Shown: positions 23,509 to 32,748 of the stretch, piece after piece
How positions within the stretch are numbered: position 1 is the stretch's first letter
Layout of the letters: each line of letters starts with the position of its first letter
Origin: Bradyrhizobium icense
GTDB taxonomy: Bacteria; Pseudomonadota; Alphaproteobacteria; Rhizobiales; Xanthobacteraceae
Length of the DNA stretch: 64,000 nucleotides
Reading direction: 5' to 3'
NCBI RefSeq assembly: GCF_001693385.1
Contig: NZ_CP016428.1
Coordinates: 7,616,001-7,680,000, forward strand
The notes under the pieces: generated by a model
What the model saw: the letters and a program-made list of their open reading frames with translations, nothing else
What the model was told of the DNA's origin: nothing
Database searches by the model: none
Position numbers and translations under genes: made by a program

Positions 23509-24387
23509 GTGGAGCTTTTTATCAACCAAGTCCTGGCTGGCATTGCCACAGGTGCGATCTACGCCTGCATGGCGCTCGCCGTCGTCATGATCTACCAGGC
23601 GATCGACCATCTCAATTTCGCCCAGGGCGAAATGGCGATGTTCTCGACCTTCATCGCCTGGCAGCTAATGCAATGGGGGGTGCCCTATTGGTGGGCCTTC
23701 CTGATAGCTCTGGTCGTCTCCTTCGCAGGCGGCATTGCCATCGAGCGCGCGTTGTTCAAGCCGCTTGCCAAGGCGCCGGTCCTGACCAACGTCGCCGGCT
23801 TCATCGCATTGTTTGCGATCGTCAACAGCGTCGCCGGGCTGACCTGGGACTTCACCATCAAGCAGTTTCCGACACCGTTCGGATCGTCGCCTTTTCTCGG
23901 CAGTCAGCTGATCTCGACCCATCAGGCCGGCATGATCGGCGTCACGGTGGGGCTGTTGATCCTGCTCTATCTGTTCTTTCAGTTCACCCGGATTGGCCTT
24001 GCGATGCGCGCCGCCGCCTCGCTGCCTGAATCGGCTCGTCTCGTCGGTATCAACACCTCCTGGATGATCGCGCTGGGCTGGGGCATGGCGTCTGCGATCG
24101 GCGCGATCGCCGGCATCCTGATAGCGCCAGTGGTGTTCCTGGAGCCGAACATGATGGGCGGCGTGCTGATCTACGGGTTTGCCGCGGCCGTCCTCGGCGG
24201 ACTGACCAGTCCGCTGGGCGCGGTTGTCGGCGGCTTCCTGGTCGGCGTATTCGAGAATCTCGCCGGGACCTACATTCCCGGCGTCGGTAACGAGTTGAAA
24301 CTGCCGATCGCGCTTGCGCTGATCATCACCGTGTTGGTTCTCAAACCGGCGGGCCTGTTTGGCCGGCCCATCGTGAAGCGAGTTTGA
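23509..24387 (+). CDS. livH: ABC transporter permease, LivH type
   Basis: A 292-residue integral membrane permease with about eight hydrophobic segments. LNFAQGEMAMFSTF near residue 35 is the LivH family signature, and GFAAAVLGGLTSPLGAVVGGFLVGVFENL near 225-255 the conserved cytoplasmic loop region. The GTG at 23509, eight bases after a GAGGA ribosome site, is chosen rather than the TTG at 23494 that overlaps the livF stop; both are in the same frame. It pairs with LivM to form the pore of the importer. Confidence 0.9.
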   Translation: MELFINQVLAGIATGAIYACMALAVVMIYQAIDHLNFAQGEMAMFSTFIAWQLMQWGVPYWWAFLIALVVSFAGGIAIERALFKPLAKAPVLTNVAGFIALFAIVNSVAGLTWDFTIKQFPTPFGSSPFLGSQLISTHQAGMIGVTVGLLILLYLFFQFTRIGLAMRAAASLPESARLVGINTSWMIALGWGMASAIGAIAGILIAPVVFLEPNMMGGVLIYGFAAAVLGGLTSPLGAVVGGFLVGVFENLAGTYIPGVGNELKLPIALALIITVLVLKPAGLFGRPIVKRV

Positions 24388-24389
24388 TC

Positions 24390-25403
24390 ATGAGCGCAGT
24401 TGAGGAAGTCGCAAACGAAGCACCGGCGGTCGAGGCCGTCCCGAAGAGAGCCATGACGCTCGGCTACGGCACCTCGCTCGTGGTGCTGGGGTTGCTGATC
24501 ATCGCACCGATGTTCTTGAAGAACTTCTTCGTCTTCCAGATGACGATGTTGCTGATCTACGCGCTGGCGGTTCTGGCGCTGAACATCCTGACCGGCGGCA
24601 GCGGCCAGTTTTCACTGGGCCAAAGTGCCTTCTACGCGGTCGGGGCTTACACCTCCGCCATCCTGATGGAGCATATGGGCGTAAACTACGCCCTGACGTT
24701 ACCCATTGCCGGCATCATCTGCTTTGGCTTCGGGTTCTTGTTCGGTCAGCCGGCGTTGCGTCTGAGCGGCATCTATCTGGCGCTGGCGACATTTGCGCTG
24801 GCGGTGGCCATGCCGCAACTGCTGAAGCTGGGCTTCTTCGAGCACTGGACCGGCGGTGTGCAGGGACTGGTCGTGACCAAGCCCGATGCACCGTTCGGCC
24901 TGCCGATATCGCAGGACAGGTGGCTGTATTACTTCACGCTCGTGATCTCGATCGGGATCTATATTGCCTCGGTCAACCTGCTTCGGTCGCGCTCCGGCCG
25001 CGCCTTCATGGCGATCCGGGACAACGAGATCGCGGCCTCCGCCATGGGTGTCGACGTGGCGCTGTACAAGACGCTGGCGTTCGGCGTCTCGGCCGGCATC
25101 ACCGGCGTCGCCGGCGGTCTCGGCGCCATCGCGGTGCAGTTCGTGGCGCCAGACGGCTACACCATCACACTCGCGATCTCGCTGTTCCTCGGCATGGTCG
25201 TCGGCGGCGTCGGCTGGCTGCCAGGATCGATCGTGGGAAGCGCCTTCATCATCTTCGTGCCGAATATCGCCGAACACATATCCAAGGGCCTCTCCGGCGC
25301 GGTGTTCGGCGTGCTCTTGTTTATTGTCATCTTCCTCGTGCCGCATGGCGCAAGGCAGGTCGCAATTGTTGCGCAGCAGATGCTCGGTAAACTGAAGAAG
25401 TAA
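24390..25403 (+). CDS. livM: ABC transporter permease, LivM type
   Basis: A 337-residue permease with an N-terminal acidic cytoplasmic lead and about nine membrane segments. The LivM signature is LNILTGGSGQFSLGQSAFYAVGAYTSA near residues 63-90; RSRSGRAFMAIRDNEIAASAMGVDVALYKTLAFGVSA near 195-230 is the conserved cytoplasmic loop contacting the ATPase. It starts three bases after the livH stop. The gene ends the permease part of the cluster; a hairpin follows about 100 bases later and the two binding-protein genes come next. Confidence 0.92.
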   Translation: MSAVEEVANEAPAVEAVPKRAMTLGYGTSLVVLGLLIIAPMFLKNFFVFQMTMLLIYALAVLALNILTGGSGQFSLGQSAFYAVGAYTSAILMEHMGVNYALTLPIAGIICFGFGFLFGQPALRLSGIYLALATFALAVAMPQLLKLGFFEHWTGGVQGLVVTKPDAPFGLPISQDRWLYYFTLVISIGIYIASVNLLRSRSGRAFMAIRDNEIAASAMGVDVALYKTLAFGVSAGITGVAGGLGAIAVQFVAPDGYTITLAISLFLGMVVGGVGWLPGSIVGSAFIIFVPNIAEHISKGLSGAVFGVLLFIVIFLVPHGARQVAIVAQQMLGKLKK

Positions 25404-25506
25404 CTTCACGCCGCGGGATCTGCTCGGCGACATCATCAGCGGCGAACTCGGCCGTTAACCAATATTCCGCCGGGCGGTAGTTTCCCGGATCATCCGACTA
25501 AATACC

Positions 25507-25540
25507 GCCCTCCGCGACGCCGTCGCGGGGGGCTTTTTGT
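25507..25540 (+). terminator. Candidate rho-independent terminator after livM
   Basis: CCGCGAC-GCC-GTCGCGG forms a perfect seven-base-pair stem at 25512-25528, followed by GGGGGCTTTTTG. It lies between livM and the first binding-protein gene, allowing the binding protein to be expressed separately and more strongly. Confidence 0.7.
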
Positions 25541-25639
25541 TGCTGGACGCAACCGAAAGGTATTCAATGAGGCCCAAGAGCCGCCAAGCGCTCCAATCAA
25601 AAACAATGACACAGTCACCGATCCTAGGGAGATCAAAAA

Positions 25640-26869
25640 ATGTCCGTTATCAATTTGCGACTGGGAGCCTTTGCGGCCGCCCTCGCATTGCTTGCCGCAA
25701 CCAGCAGCGGCGCATTTGCACAAAAGAAATACGACGTCGGCGCCAGCGACACCGAGATCAAGATCGGCAATATCATGCCCTATAGCGGACCGGCCTCCGC
25801 TTACGGCGTGATCGGAAAAACCGAAGAGGCCTATTTCAGGAAGATCAATGCCGAGGGCGGCATCAACGGCCGCAAGATCAACTTCGTCAGCTACGACGAC
25901 GCCTACAGCCCGCCAAAGACGGTCGAGCAGGCGCGCAAGCTGGTGGAGAGCGATGAAGTCCTCCTGATTTTCCAGCCGCTGGGAACGCCACCGAACACCG
26001 CGATCCAGAAATACATGAACACGAAGAAGGTACCTCAGCTATTTGTCGCCACCGGCGCCACCAAGTGGAATGATCCGAAGGACTTCCCCTGGACGATGGG
26101 CTGGCAGCCCAACTACCAGAGCGAGTCGCAGATCTACGCCAAATACATCATGAAGGAGAAGCCGAACGCCAAGATCGCAATCCTTTACCAGAACGACGAC
26201 TACGGCAAGGACTACGTCAAGGGACTGAGGGACGGCCTCGGCGCCAAGGCGGCCTCGATGATCGTGATCGAGGAGAGCTACGAGGTGTCGCAGCCGACCA
26301 TCGATTCCAGCATCGTCAAGCTGAAGTCGACCGACGCCGACGTGTTCTTCAACGTCACCACGCCGAAATTCACCGCACAGGCGATCAAGAAGATGAACGA
26401 GATCGGCTGGAAGCCGATGCACATCCTCAACAACGTCTCGGTCTCGATCGGCAGCGTGATGAAGCCGGCCGGCTTCGAGAATTCGCAAGGCATCATCTCC
26501 TCGGCGTACCTGAAGGATCCGACCGATGCGCAGTGGAAGAATGACGCTGGCATGAAGGCCTGGAACGAGTTCCTGGACAAGTACTATCCCGAAGCCAACC
26601 GCGCCGACGCCTCGGTGATCTACGGCTATACGGTAGCCCAGACCCTCGTGCAGGTGCTCAAGCAGTGCGGCGACAACCTGACCCGCGAGAACGTGATGAA
26701 GCAGGCGGCCAGCATCAAGAACCTCGAGCTCGGCGGTCTCTTGCCGGGCGTCAAGATCAACACCAGCCCCACCGACTTTGCTCCGCTTTCACAGTTGCAA
26801 CTCATGCGCTTCAAGGGCGAGACCTGGGAGCGCTTCGGCGATGTTCTTAGCGGCGACGTCGGCGGCTAG
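25640..26869 (+). CDS. ABC transporter substrate-binding protein, first tandem copy
   Basis: A 409-residue periplasmic binding protein of the Leu/Ile/Val-binding family. A signal peptide of about 27 residues ends in SSGAFAQ. The mature protein starts with YDVGASDTEIKIGNIMPYSGPASAYG, the family's ligand-domain opening, and has the hinge-type segments NDDYGKDYVKGLRDGLG and DVFFNVTTPKFTAQAIKKM. An AGGGAG site nine bases upstream supports the start. It stands directly after livGFHM and should feed it. A second, almost identical gene follows at 27031. Ligand unknown; proximity to the pim operon suggests dicarboxylates or related acids. Confidence 0.92.
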   Translation: MSVINLRLGAFAAALALLAATSSGAFAQKKYDVGASDTEIKIGNIMPYSGPASAYGVIGKTEEAYFRKINAEGGINGRKINFVSYDDAYSPPKTVEQARKLVESDEVLLIFQPLGTPPNTAIQKYMNTKKVPQLFVATGATKWNDPKDFPWTMGWQPNYQSESQIYAKYIMKEKPNAKIAILYQNDDYGKDYVKGLRDGLGAKAASMIVIEESYEVSQPTIDSSIVKLKSTDADVFFNVTTPKFTAQAIKKMNEIGWKPMHILNNVSVSIGSVMKPAGFENSQGIISSAYLKDPTDAQWKNDAGMKAWNEFLDKYYPEANRADASVIYGYTVAQTLVQVLKQCGDNLTRENVMKQAASIKNLELGGLLPGVKINTSPTDFAPLSQLQLMRFKGETWERFGDVLSGDVGG

Positions 26870-26898
26870 AGCTCCGGCCGTTGTCCACTAAAGCAGCA

Positions 26899-26928
26899 GC
26901 CCCTGCGGCTTTGCCGCAGGGGCTTTTT
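26899..26928 (+). terminator. Rho-independent terminator after first binding-protein gene
   Basis: GCCCCTGCGGC, a TTT loop and GCCGCAGGGGC form a perfect 11-base-pair stem followed by TTTTT. It is the strongest terminator seen in the window and lies 29 bases after the stop codon. Confidence 0.9.
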
Positions 26929-27030
26929 GTTGTGAGGCTTCCGGCAAGATGGTAATCACGAGGCGTCAAAAGAGCCTTGCTCAAGGGGCCGGACGATTAG
27001 CACTTTTAGATTGAAAAGGGAGAGACAGAA

Positions 27031-28257
27031 ATGTCCACATTGAAAAAACTTGCGGTTGCTTCGGCCGCGCTCGGACTACTCGCCGCTTCGTCGAGCGGCG
27101 TTTTCGCGCAGAAGAGGTACGATCCCGGCGCCAGCGATACCGAAATCAAGATCGGCAACATCATGCCCTACAGCGGACCGGCTTCCGCCTACGGCGTGAT
27201 CGGCAAGACCGAGGAAGCCTATTTCAAGAAGATCAACGCCGAAGGCGGCATCAATGGCCGCAAGATCAATTTCATCAGCTATGACGACGCGTACTCTCCG
27301 CCGAAGACGGTGGAACAGGCGCGCAAGCTGGTGGAGAGCGACGAAGTCCTGCTGGTCTTCAATCCGCTGGGCACGCCGCCGAACACGGCGATCCAGAAGT
27401 ATCTGAACTCCAAGAAGGTGCCGCAACTGTTCGTCGCAACCGGCGCCACCAAGTGGAACGATCCCAAGGCCTTCCCCTGGACCATGGGTTGGCAGCCCAA
27501 TTACCAGAGCGAGGCGCAGATCTATGCAAGGTACATTCTGAAGAACAAGCCGGACGCCAAGATCGCGGTGCTCTATCAGAACGACGACTACGGCAAGGAC
27601 TATCTGAAGGGCTTCAAGGACGGCCTCGGCGCCAAGGCGGCGTCGATGATCGTCGTCGAGGAAAGCTACGAAGTCTCGCAGCCGACCATCGATTCCAACA
27701 TCGTCAAGCTGAAGTCGCTGAACGCCGACGTGTTCTTCAACGTCACCACGCCGAAGTTCGCGGCGCAGGCGATCAAGAAGATGAACGAGATCGGCTGGAA
27801 GCCGATGCACTTCCTGAACAACGTCTCGGCCTCGATCGGCAGCGTGATGAAGCCAGCCGGCTTCGAGAATTCGCAGGACATCATCTCGTCGGCCTATTTC
27901 AAGGATCCGACGGATGCGCAGTGGAAGAACGATCCGGGCATGAAGGCCTGGAACGAGTTCCTCGACAAGTATTATCCGGAAGCCAATCGTGCCGACGGCT
28001 CGGTGATGTACGCCTATAACGTCGCGCAGGGCCTCGTGCATGTGTTGAAGGCCTGCGGCGACGACCTGACCCGGGCGAACGTCATGAAGCAGGCTGCCAG
28101 CATCAAGGACCTCCAGCTCGGCGGCCTGTTGCCGGGCGTCAAGGTCAACACATCGGCAACCGACTTCGCCCCGATCTCGCAGGTTCAACTGATGAGATTC
28201 AAGGGCGAGACCTGGGAGCTCTTCGGCGAAATTCTTTCCGGCGACGTCGGCGGCTAG
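27031..28257 (+). CDS. ABC transporter substrate-binding protein, second tandem copy
   Basis: A 408-residue periplasmic binding protein, by eye about nine residues in ten identical to the protein encoded at 25640-26869 over the mature part. The signal peptide (MSTLKKLAVASAALGLLAASSSGVFAQ) is quite different from that of the first copy, as are the upstream region and the terminator. An AAAAGGGAGAGAC ribosome site precedes the start. Most differences in the mature protein are conservative. Two binding proteins sharing one ABC core is a common way to widen ligand range. The gene follows a strong terminator, so it has its own promoter within 26929-27030. Confidence 0.92.
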   Translation: MSTLKKLAVASAALGLLAASSSGVFAQKRYDPGASDTEIKIGNIMPYSGPASAYGVIGKTEEAYFKKINAEGGINGRKINFISYDDAYSPPKTVEQARKLVESDEVLLVFNPLGTPPNTAIQKYLNSKKVPQLFVATGATKWNDPKAFPWTMGWQPNYQSEAQIYARYILKNKPDAKIAVLYQNDDYGKDYLKGFKDGLGAKAASMIVVEESYEVSQPTIDSNIVKLKSLNADVFFNVTTPKFAAQAIKKMNEIGWKPMHFLNNVSASIGSVMKPAGFENSQDIISSAYFKDPTDAQWKNDPGMKAWNEFLDKYYPEANRADGSVMYAYNVAQGLVHVLKACGDDLTRANVMKQAASIKDLQLGGLLPGVKVNTSATDFAPISQVQLMRFKGETWELFGEILSGDVGG

Positions 28258-28297
28258 TCATATCGATTGCTGATCGGCCCATTTGCGGGCCGGGAAA

Positions 28298-28330
28298 CCT
28301 CCGCGGGCATCCCGCGGGGGTTTTCTTTTG
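28298..28330 (+). terminator. Rho-independent terminator after second binding-protein gene
   Basis: CCGCGGG-CAT-CCCGCGG forms a seven-base-pair stem at 28301-28317 extended by flanking pairs, followed by GGGTTTTCTTTT. It ends the transporter cluster. Confidence 0.85.
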
Positions 28331-28384
28331 CGGCGTTTGGATGGATAACCAGACCTCCTGTCCCATTGCAGTTTCCGTGAAGAC

Positions 28385-29674
28385 ATGACCGACCGACGTC
28401 CCCTCCTGCGTGCGATCTTTGATGCGGCCGTCGCGGCCGCGCATCCCAACGTCGTGCTCTCAGCGCATCTGCCTCCCGCACCCAAGGGCAAGGTGATCTG
28501 CCTTGCCGCGGGCAAGGGCGCGGCGGCGATGGCGGCTGCGGCCGAACGACACTACCTCGATACGCTCGGCCTCGATCCGTCGCGCCTGACCGGCCTTGCC
28601 ACCACGCGCCACGGCCACGGCGTGCCGACGCGACGCATCAGAGTCGTCGAGGCCGGGCATCCGGTGCCCGATGAAGCCGGGCTGCGAGCCGCCGATGAGA
28701 CGCTGCGTCTCGCCGCGGAGGCGACTGCGGACGATCTTTTGCTGGTGCTGTTGTCCGGCGGCGGCTCGGCAAACTGGATCGCACCCGCAGACGGCGTTTC
28801 GTTCGCACAGAAGCAGCAGGTAAACCGCGCGCTGTTGCGTTCGGGCGCACCGATCGGCGAGATGAACGTCGTGCGAAAGCATCTGTCGCGGATCAAGGGC
28901 GGCCGGCTGGCCCGCGCCGGGCAGCGCGCCGCCGAGATCGTGACGCTTGCGATCTCCGATGTACCGCACGACGATCCGTCCGCGATTGCATCGGGACCGA
29001 CGGTACCTGATTCCTCCACGCTGACGGACGCCCGCGCCCTGGTCGCAAAGTATAATCTCACGGTAGACGATGCCGTCAGGCGCGCGCTCGACGACGTCAG
29101 GAACGAGAGCTGCAAGCCGGGCGATCCCGCCTTTGCCCGCGCGCGATTCGAGATGATTGCAAAGCCGAAGGCTTCTCTCGACGCGGCGATCAAGGTCGCC
29201 AAGGACGCAGGCTATGAGGTTGTTGGCCTCGGCGCGGATCTCGAAGGCGAAGCGCGCGAGGTGGCGGCCAATCATGCGCGATTGGCGCTGAAAGCACAAA
29301 GCGAAGGCAAACGAACCGCGATCCTGTCGGGCGGCGAACTCACAGTGACCGTGCGTGGCAACGGCCGCGGCGGTCCCAACCAGGAATATGCGCTGGCGCT
29401 GGCGGATACTCTGAAGGATACGTCCGGCATTGTGGCACTGGCCGCAGACACCGACGGCGCCGACGGCGGCGCCGGCAGCGCAACCGACCCGGCCGGCGCC
29501 TTGATCGATCAGACGACGTTCGCGAAGATGAAGTCGCTCGGCCTCGATCCTGCGGCCTATCTCGCCAACAACGATGCAACCGCGTTCTTTTCGGCCACCG
29601 GCGATCTCCTGCTGACCGGCCCGACGCTCACCAACGTCAACGACGTCAGGGTGATCCTGGTAGACCCGGCGTAG
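28385..29674 (+). CDS. Glycerate 2-kinase (DUF4147/MOFRL type)
   Basis: A 429-residue class-II glycerate kinase that phosphorylates D-glycerate to 2-phosphoglycerate, the kind named GckA or TtuD. The N-terminal DUF4147 domain has CLAAGKGAAAMAAAAE near 40, VEAGHPVPDEAGL near 87, LLLVLLSGGGSANWIAPADG near 118 and MNVVRKHLSRIKGGRLA near 160. The C-terminal MOFRL domain has AILSGGELTVTVRGNGRGGPNQEYALALA near 315 and AADTDGADGG near 357. It has a weak ribosome site. Neighbours give no direct clue; it may serve the serine cycle or the breakdown of hydroxypyruvate-forming compounds. Confidence 0.92.
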   Translation: MTDRRPLLRAIFDAAVAAAHPNVVLSAHLPPAPKGKVICLAAGKGAAAMAAAAERHYLDTLGLDPSRLTGLATTRHGHGVPTRRIRVVEAGHPVPDEAGLRAADETLRLAAEATADDLLLVLLSGGGSANWIAPADGVSFAQKQQVNRALLRSGAPIGEMNVVRKHLSRIKGGRLARAGQRAAEIVTLAISDVPHDDPSAIASGPTVPDSSTLTDARALVAKYNLTVDDAVRRALDDVRNESCKPGDPAFARARFEMIAKPKASLDAAIKVAKDAGYEVVGLGADLEGEAREVAANHARLALKAQSEGKRTAILSGGELTVTVRGNGRGGPNQEYALALADTLKDTSGIVALAADTDGADGGAGSATDPAGALIDQTTFAKMKSLGLDPAAYLANNDATAFFSATGDLLLTGPTLTNVNDVRVILVDPA

Positions 29675-29849
29675 ATTCAGCGGAACAATCCCGAACCTCG
29701 TGCGCCGAAACGGCGTTAACGCTTCATTGAGCAGTTTGCGAAGAACCCGCGCGCATCTTGTCCACCTCGAAGGCGCGATTCACCAGCTTGGCTTCTAATG
29801 GCCGCTCTCCCGGAGGAGGAGAGCCGCCAACGGCGGCTGGGGAAATACG

Positions 29850-31997
29850 ATGACGGATCACGTCCAGGTAACCGCGCCGCGGTCTGCGCATTCGAGTGCG
29901 CGCCTCGAAGAAGCGATCGACCATTTGTCGCTCGGAATCGTCGTCTTCGACGAGAAGCGCGAAGTCGTTTTCTGCAATCGGCGGTACAGGGAAATGTACG
30001 GGCTATCGCCCGAACAGGTGAAGCCGGGGACACCGACCCTTGAGTTGATCCGGCATCGGCTCAATCTCGGCCTGAAAGTGCAGGTCGCGGTCGATGATTA
30101 TATCCGTGAGCGCGTCGGTCGCGACATCGCACTGGACACCACGGTGCAGGAGTTCACCGACGGCCGGATCGTCGCCTACACCGTCTACCCGATGCCCGGC
30201 GGCGGCGGGATGGCGACCCACGAGGATATCACCGAGCGCGAAGGGCTCAACGGCCGGCTGAAGAAGCAATACGAGCTCGGCAAGGAGCAGGAAGAAGCCC
30301 TGCGCGTCAGGAACTTCCAGTTCGACACCGCGATCAACAACATGTCGCAGGGGCTTTGCTTCTTCGATTCCGATCACCGCCTGATCGTCTGCAACGATCG
30401 TTTCGTGGGGATGTACGACATTGCGCCCGAGCGCGTCAGCCCCGGCATGTCGCTGGTCGAGATCGTCGACCTGCGCTTCGAAGCCGGCAGCTTCCCCGCC
30501 ATGACACGGGACGAATATCTGCAATGGCGTACCAACGTGGCAGTTTCCAATGAAGCGAAGGACAGCGTCGTCGAACTGAAGAACGGGCGCACCTTCAAGA
30601 TCCGCCACCGCCCGATGCCGGGCGGCGGCTGGGTCGCAACGCACGAGGACATCACCGAGCAGCGCCAGTCCGAGGTCAAGATCGAGTACATGGCGCACCA
30701 CGATGCGCTGACCGACCTTGCCAACCGGGTGCTGCTGAACGACCGGCTCGAATACGCGCTGGACAGGGTTTCGGGCGGGCAAATCGTGGCCGTCCATCAT
30801 CTCGATCTCGATCAGTTCAAGGCTGTAAACGATACGTTCGGCCATCCCTGCGGCGACAAGTTGCTCAGGATCGTCGCCGAACGTTTGCGCTCCCTCGTTG
30901 GCGATTCCGACACGATCGCGCGCACGGGCGGCGATGAATTCGTCATCGTGCAGGCCAGGATTTCGGACCCCGCCGATGCCACTTCGCTGGCGCAGCGCGT
31001 TATCGATGCCCTGAGCGAGCCCTATGACCTCGACGGTCAACAGGCTGTGATCGGCGTCAGCGTCGGCATTTCAGTCGGTCCCGGCGACGGATCGAACCCC
31101 GACAAACTGCTGCGCAACGCCGACCTCGCGCTCTACCGCGCCAAGAGCGACGGCCGCGGCACGTTCCGCTTCTTCGAGCCCGCGATGGACCTGCAAATGC
31201 AGACCCGCCGCATTTTGGAACAGGATCTGCGAAAGGCGCTGCCAGCGGGCGAGTTCGAGCTGCATTACCAGCCGGTCGTCAACCTCGCGAGCAAGGAAAT
31301 CAGCGGATTTGAAGCCTTGATACGCTGGAATCATCCGACCAAGGGAATGATCTCGCCGGCCGCCTTCATCCCGCTGGCTGAAGAGATCGGCTTCATCGTC
31401 CCGATGGGCGAGTGGGTCATCAGGCAGGCTTGTGCCACCGCCGCGCAATGGCCCGACAACCTTCACGTCGCCGTCAATATTTCAGCGATCCAGTTTCGCA
31501 GTCCCGGCCTGATGCAGGTGATCGTCGGCGCGCTCGCCGCTTCGGGCCTCGCGCCGACGCGGCTGGAGATCGAAATCACCGAGACTGTGCTGTTGCACAA
31601 CAAGGAGGCGACGCTTGCCCTGCTTCACCAACTGCGCGAGCTCGGCATTCGGATCGCCATGGACGATTTCGGCACCGGATACTCGTCGCTGACCTACCTG
31701 CAGAGCTTTCCGTTCGACAAGATCAAGATCGACCGCTCGTTCGTCAAGAACATCACCGAGAATTCGAGCTCGCTCAACATCGTGCGCGCGGTTGCCGCGC
31801 TCGCCAATGGAATGGGCATGACGGCGACCGCCGAGGGCGTGGAAACCGCAGAGCAACTCCACAGCATCGCATCCGAGGGATGCACGGAAATGCAGGGCTT
31901 CCTGTTCAGCAAGCCGCTTCCTTCCGCCGAGATCGAGCGCCAGTTTCTGACGGGACGCGGGCCGCGCGGGGCTCAGGGCCGCATCGTCGCGGCGTGA
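29850..31997 (+). CDS. PAS-PAS-GGDEF-EAL cyclic-di-GMP signalling protein
   Basis: A 715-residue cytoplasmic protein without membrane segments. Two PAS-type repeats lie at about 20-125 and 155-270, with parallel motifs (GIVVFDEKREVVFCNRRYREMYG; GLCFFDSDHRLIVCNDRFVGMYD), each ending in HRPMPGGG-like and ATHEDITE segments. A GGDEF domain follows with an intact GGDEF at 360-364, then an EAL domain with EALIRWNHP at 488, EITETVLL, DDFGTGYSS, KIDRSFV and EGVET, all consistent with an active phosphodiesterase. The residues just before GGDEF lack an RxxD inhibitory site. Both activities appear possible; net direction is unknown. It is a single gene, with a GGGGAAATACG leader before the start. Confidence 0.93.
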   Translation: MTDHVQVTAPRSAHSSARLEEAIDHLSLGIVVFDEKREVVFCNRRYREMYGLSPEQVKPGTPTLELIRHRLNLGLKVQVAVDDYIRERVGRDIALDTTVQEFTDGRIVAYTVYPMPGGGGMATHEDITEREGLNGRLKKQYELGKEQEEALRVRNFQFDTAINNMSQGLCFFDSDHRLIVCNDRFVGMYDIAPERVSPGMSLVEIVDLRFEAGSFPAMTRDEYLQWRTNVAVSNEAKDSVVELKNGRTFKIRHRPMPGGGWVATHEDITEQRQSEVKIEYMAHHDALTDLANRVLLNDRLEYALDRVSGGQIVAVHHLDLDQFKAVNDTFGHPCGDKLLRIVAERLRSLVGDSDTIARTGGDEFVIVQARISDPADATSLAQRVIDALSEPYDLDGQQAVIGVSVGISVGPGDGSNPDKLLRNADLALYRAKSDGRGTFRFFEPAMDLQMQTRRILEQDLRKALPAGEFELHYQPVVNLASKEISGFEALIRWNHPTKGMISPAAFIPLAEEIGFIVPMGEWVIRQACATAAQWPDNLHVAVNISAIQFRSPGLMQVIVGALAASGLAPTRLEIEITETVLLHNKEATLALLHQLRELGIRIAMDDFGTGYSSLTYLQSFPFDKIKIDRSFVKNITENSSSLNIVRAVAALANGMGMTATAEGVETAEQLHSIASEGCTEMQGFLFSKPLPSAEIERQFLTGRGPRGAQGRIVAA

Positions 31998-32008
31998 TAC
32001 CGAGCACT

Positions 32009-32045
32009 GTCATTCCGAGTTCGTGCTTCGCACATCCCGGAATGA
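32009..32045. repeat. Short palindromic repeat, family D, copy 2
   Basis: GTCATTCCGAGTTCGTGCTTCGCACATCCCGGAATGAC: the ends GTCATTCC and GGAATGAC are perfect inverted repeats. It lies between convergent genes and could act as a shared transcription end. Confidence 0.55.
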
Positions 32046-32054
32046 CTGCATCGC

Positions 32055-32573
32055 TCAAAACTCCGCCGCGATCTTCGACAGCATTTCAAGCAGCGCGACG
32101 CGGTTGGCGGGACCGAGCAATTCATTGAGACGCGCCTCGTGCTTGCTGGCAACGAGCTTCTTGGCGCGCGCCAGCACCGCCCTTCCCTTGTCGGTCAGAA
32201 CCAGGATGTGCGAGCGGCGGTCGTTGGTCGAGCGCATCCGGGTGCAGAGGCCGCGGCTCTCCAGCGCATCCAGCATCGAGACGAAATTCGGCCGGAGGAT
32301 GCCGAGCGTGTTGGCGATTTCGGTCTGGTTGCGCCCGGGATTGCGGTCGAGCAGCAGCAGCACCGAGAACTGCGCCGGCGTCAGCTGCAGCGGCGCGACG
32401 CAGCGCAGGAAGTCCTCGAATACCTTGAGCTGCGCGCGCTTGAGCGAATAGCCGAGCAGGTCGGCCAGCTCGCCCAGTTGCAACCCGGCATTTTCCGCGG
32501 TGCCCTCGGCGATTTCCTTGCCGTTGCGACGCGACGGCTTGACGGCATCGGTCGCTGCCTTGGAAACTGTCAT
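32055..32573 (-). CDS. MarR-family transcriptional regulator
   Basis: A 172-residue winged helix-turn-helix repressor. Core motifs are LTPAQFSVLLLLDRNPGRNQTEIANTLGILRPNFVSMLDALESRGL near residues 70-115 (recognition helix RPNFVSMLDALE) and the wing TRMRSTNDRRSHILVLTDKGR. It reads away from the aromatic-acid transporter genes at 32749. MarR repressors of this kind often sense CoA thioesters of hydroxycinnamates or benzoates; here that is inferred from the ligase and transporter genes nearby. The start at 32573 is chosen; an upstream in-frame extension would run into the promoter palindrome. Confidence 0.9.
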   Translation of the reverse strand: MTVSKAATDAVKPSRRNGKEIAEGTAENAGLQLGELADLLGYSLKRAQLKVFEDFLRCVAPLQLTPAQFSVLLLLDRNPGRNQTEIANTLGILRPNFVSMLDALESRGLCTRMRSTNDRRSHILVLTDKGRAVLARAKKLVASKHEARLNELLGPANRVALLEMLSKIAAEF

Positions 32574-32627
32574 GGCGTGAGGCTCGCCCCCGAAAAAGGC
32601 TCGGCCGGTGACCGGGGCCTTGATGTT

Positions 32628-32661
32628 ATATTTGATAATTGTTATTGGATATATCAAATAT
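32628..32661. promoter_or_regulatory. Candidate MarR operator in the divergent promoter
   Basis: ATATTTGAT (32628-32636) and ATCAAATAT (32653-32661) are perfect nine-base inverted arms separated by 16 bases of AT-rich sequence containing TTGTTATTGG. It sits between the marR-type start and the transporter start, in a locally AT-rich spot. Operator function is inference. Confidence 0.5.
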
Positions 32662-32748
32662 CGGCGCCTTTCAACTGCCGAGATATGGGACAGCCGGCAG
32701 ACCGCGCGAGGTCAGGACCGGCGACGCTTTTAGGGGGAGCGCCAAGTC

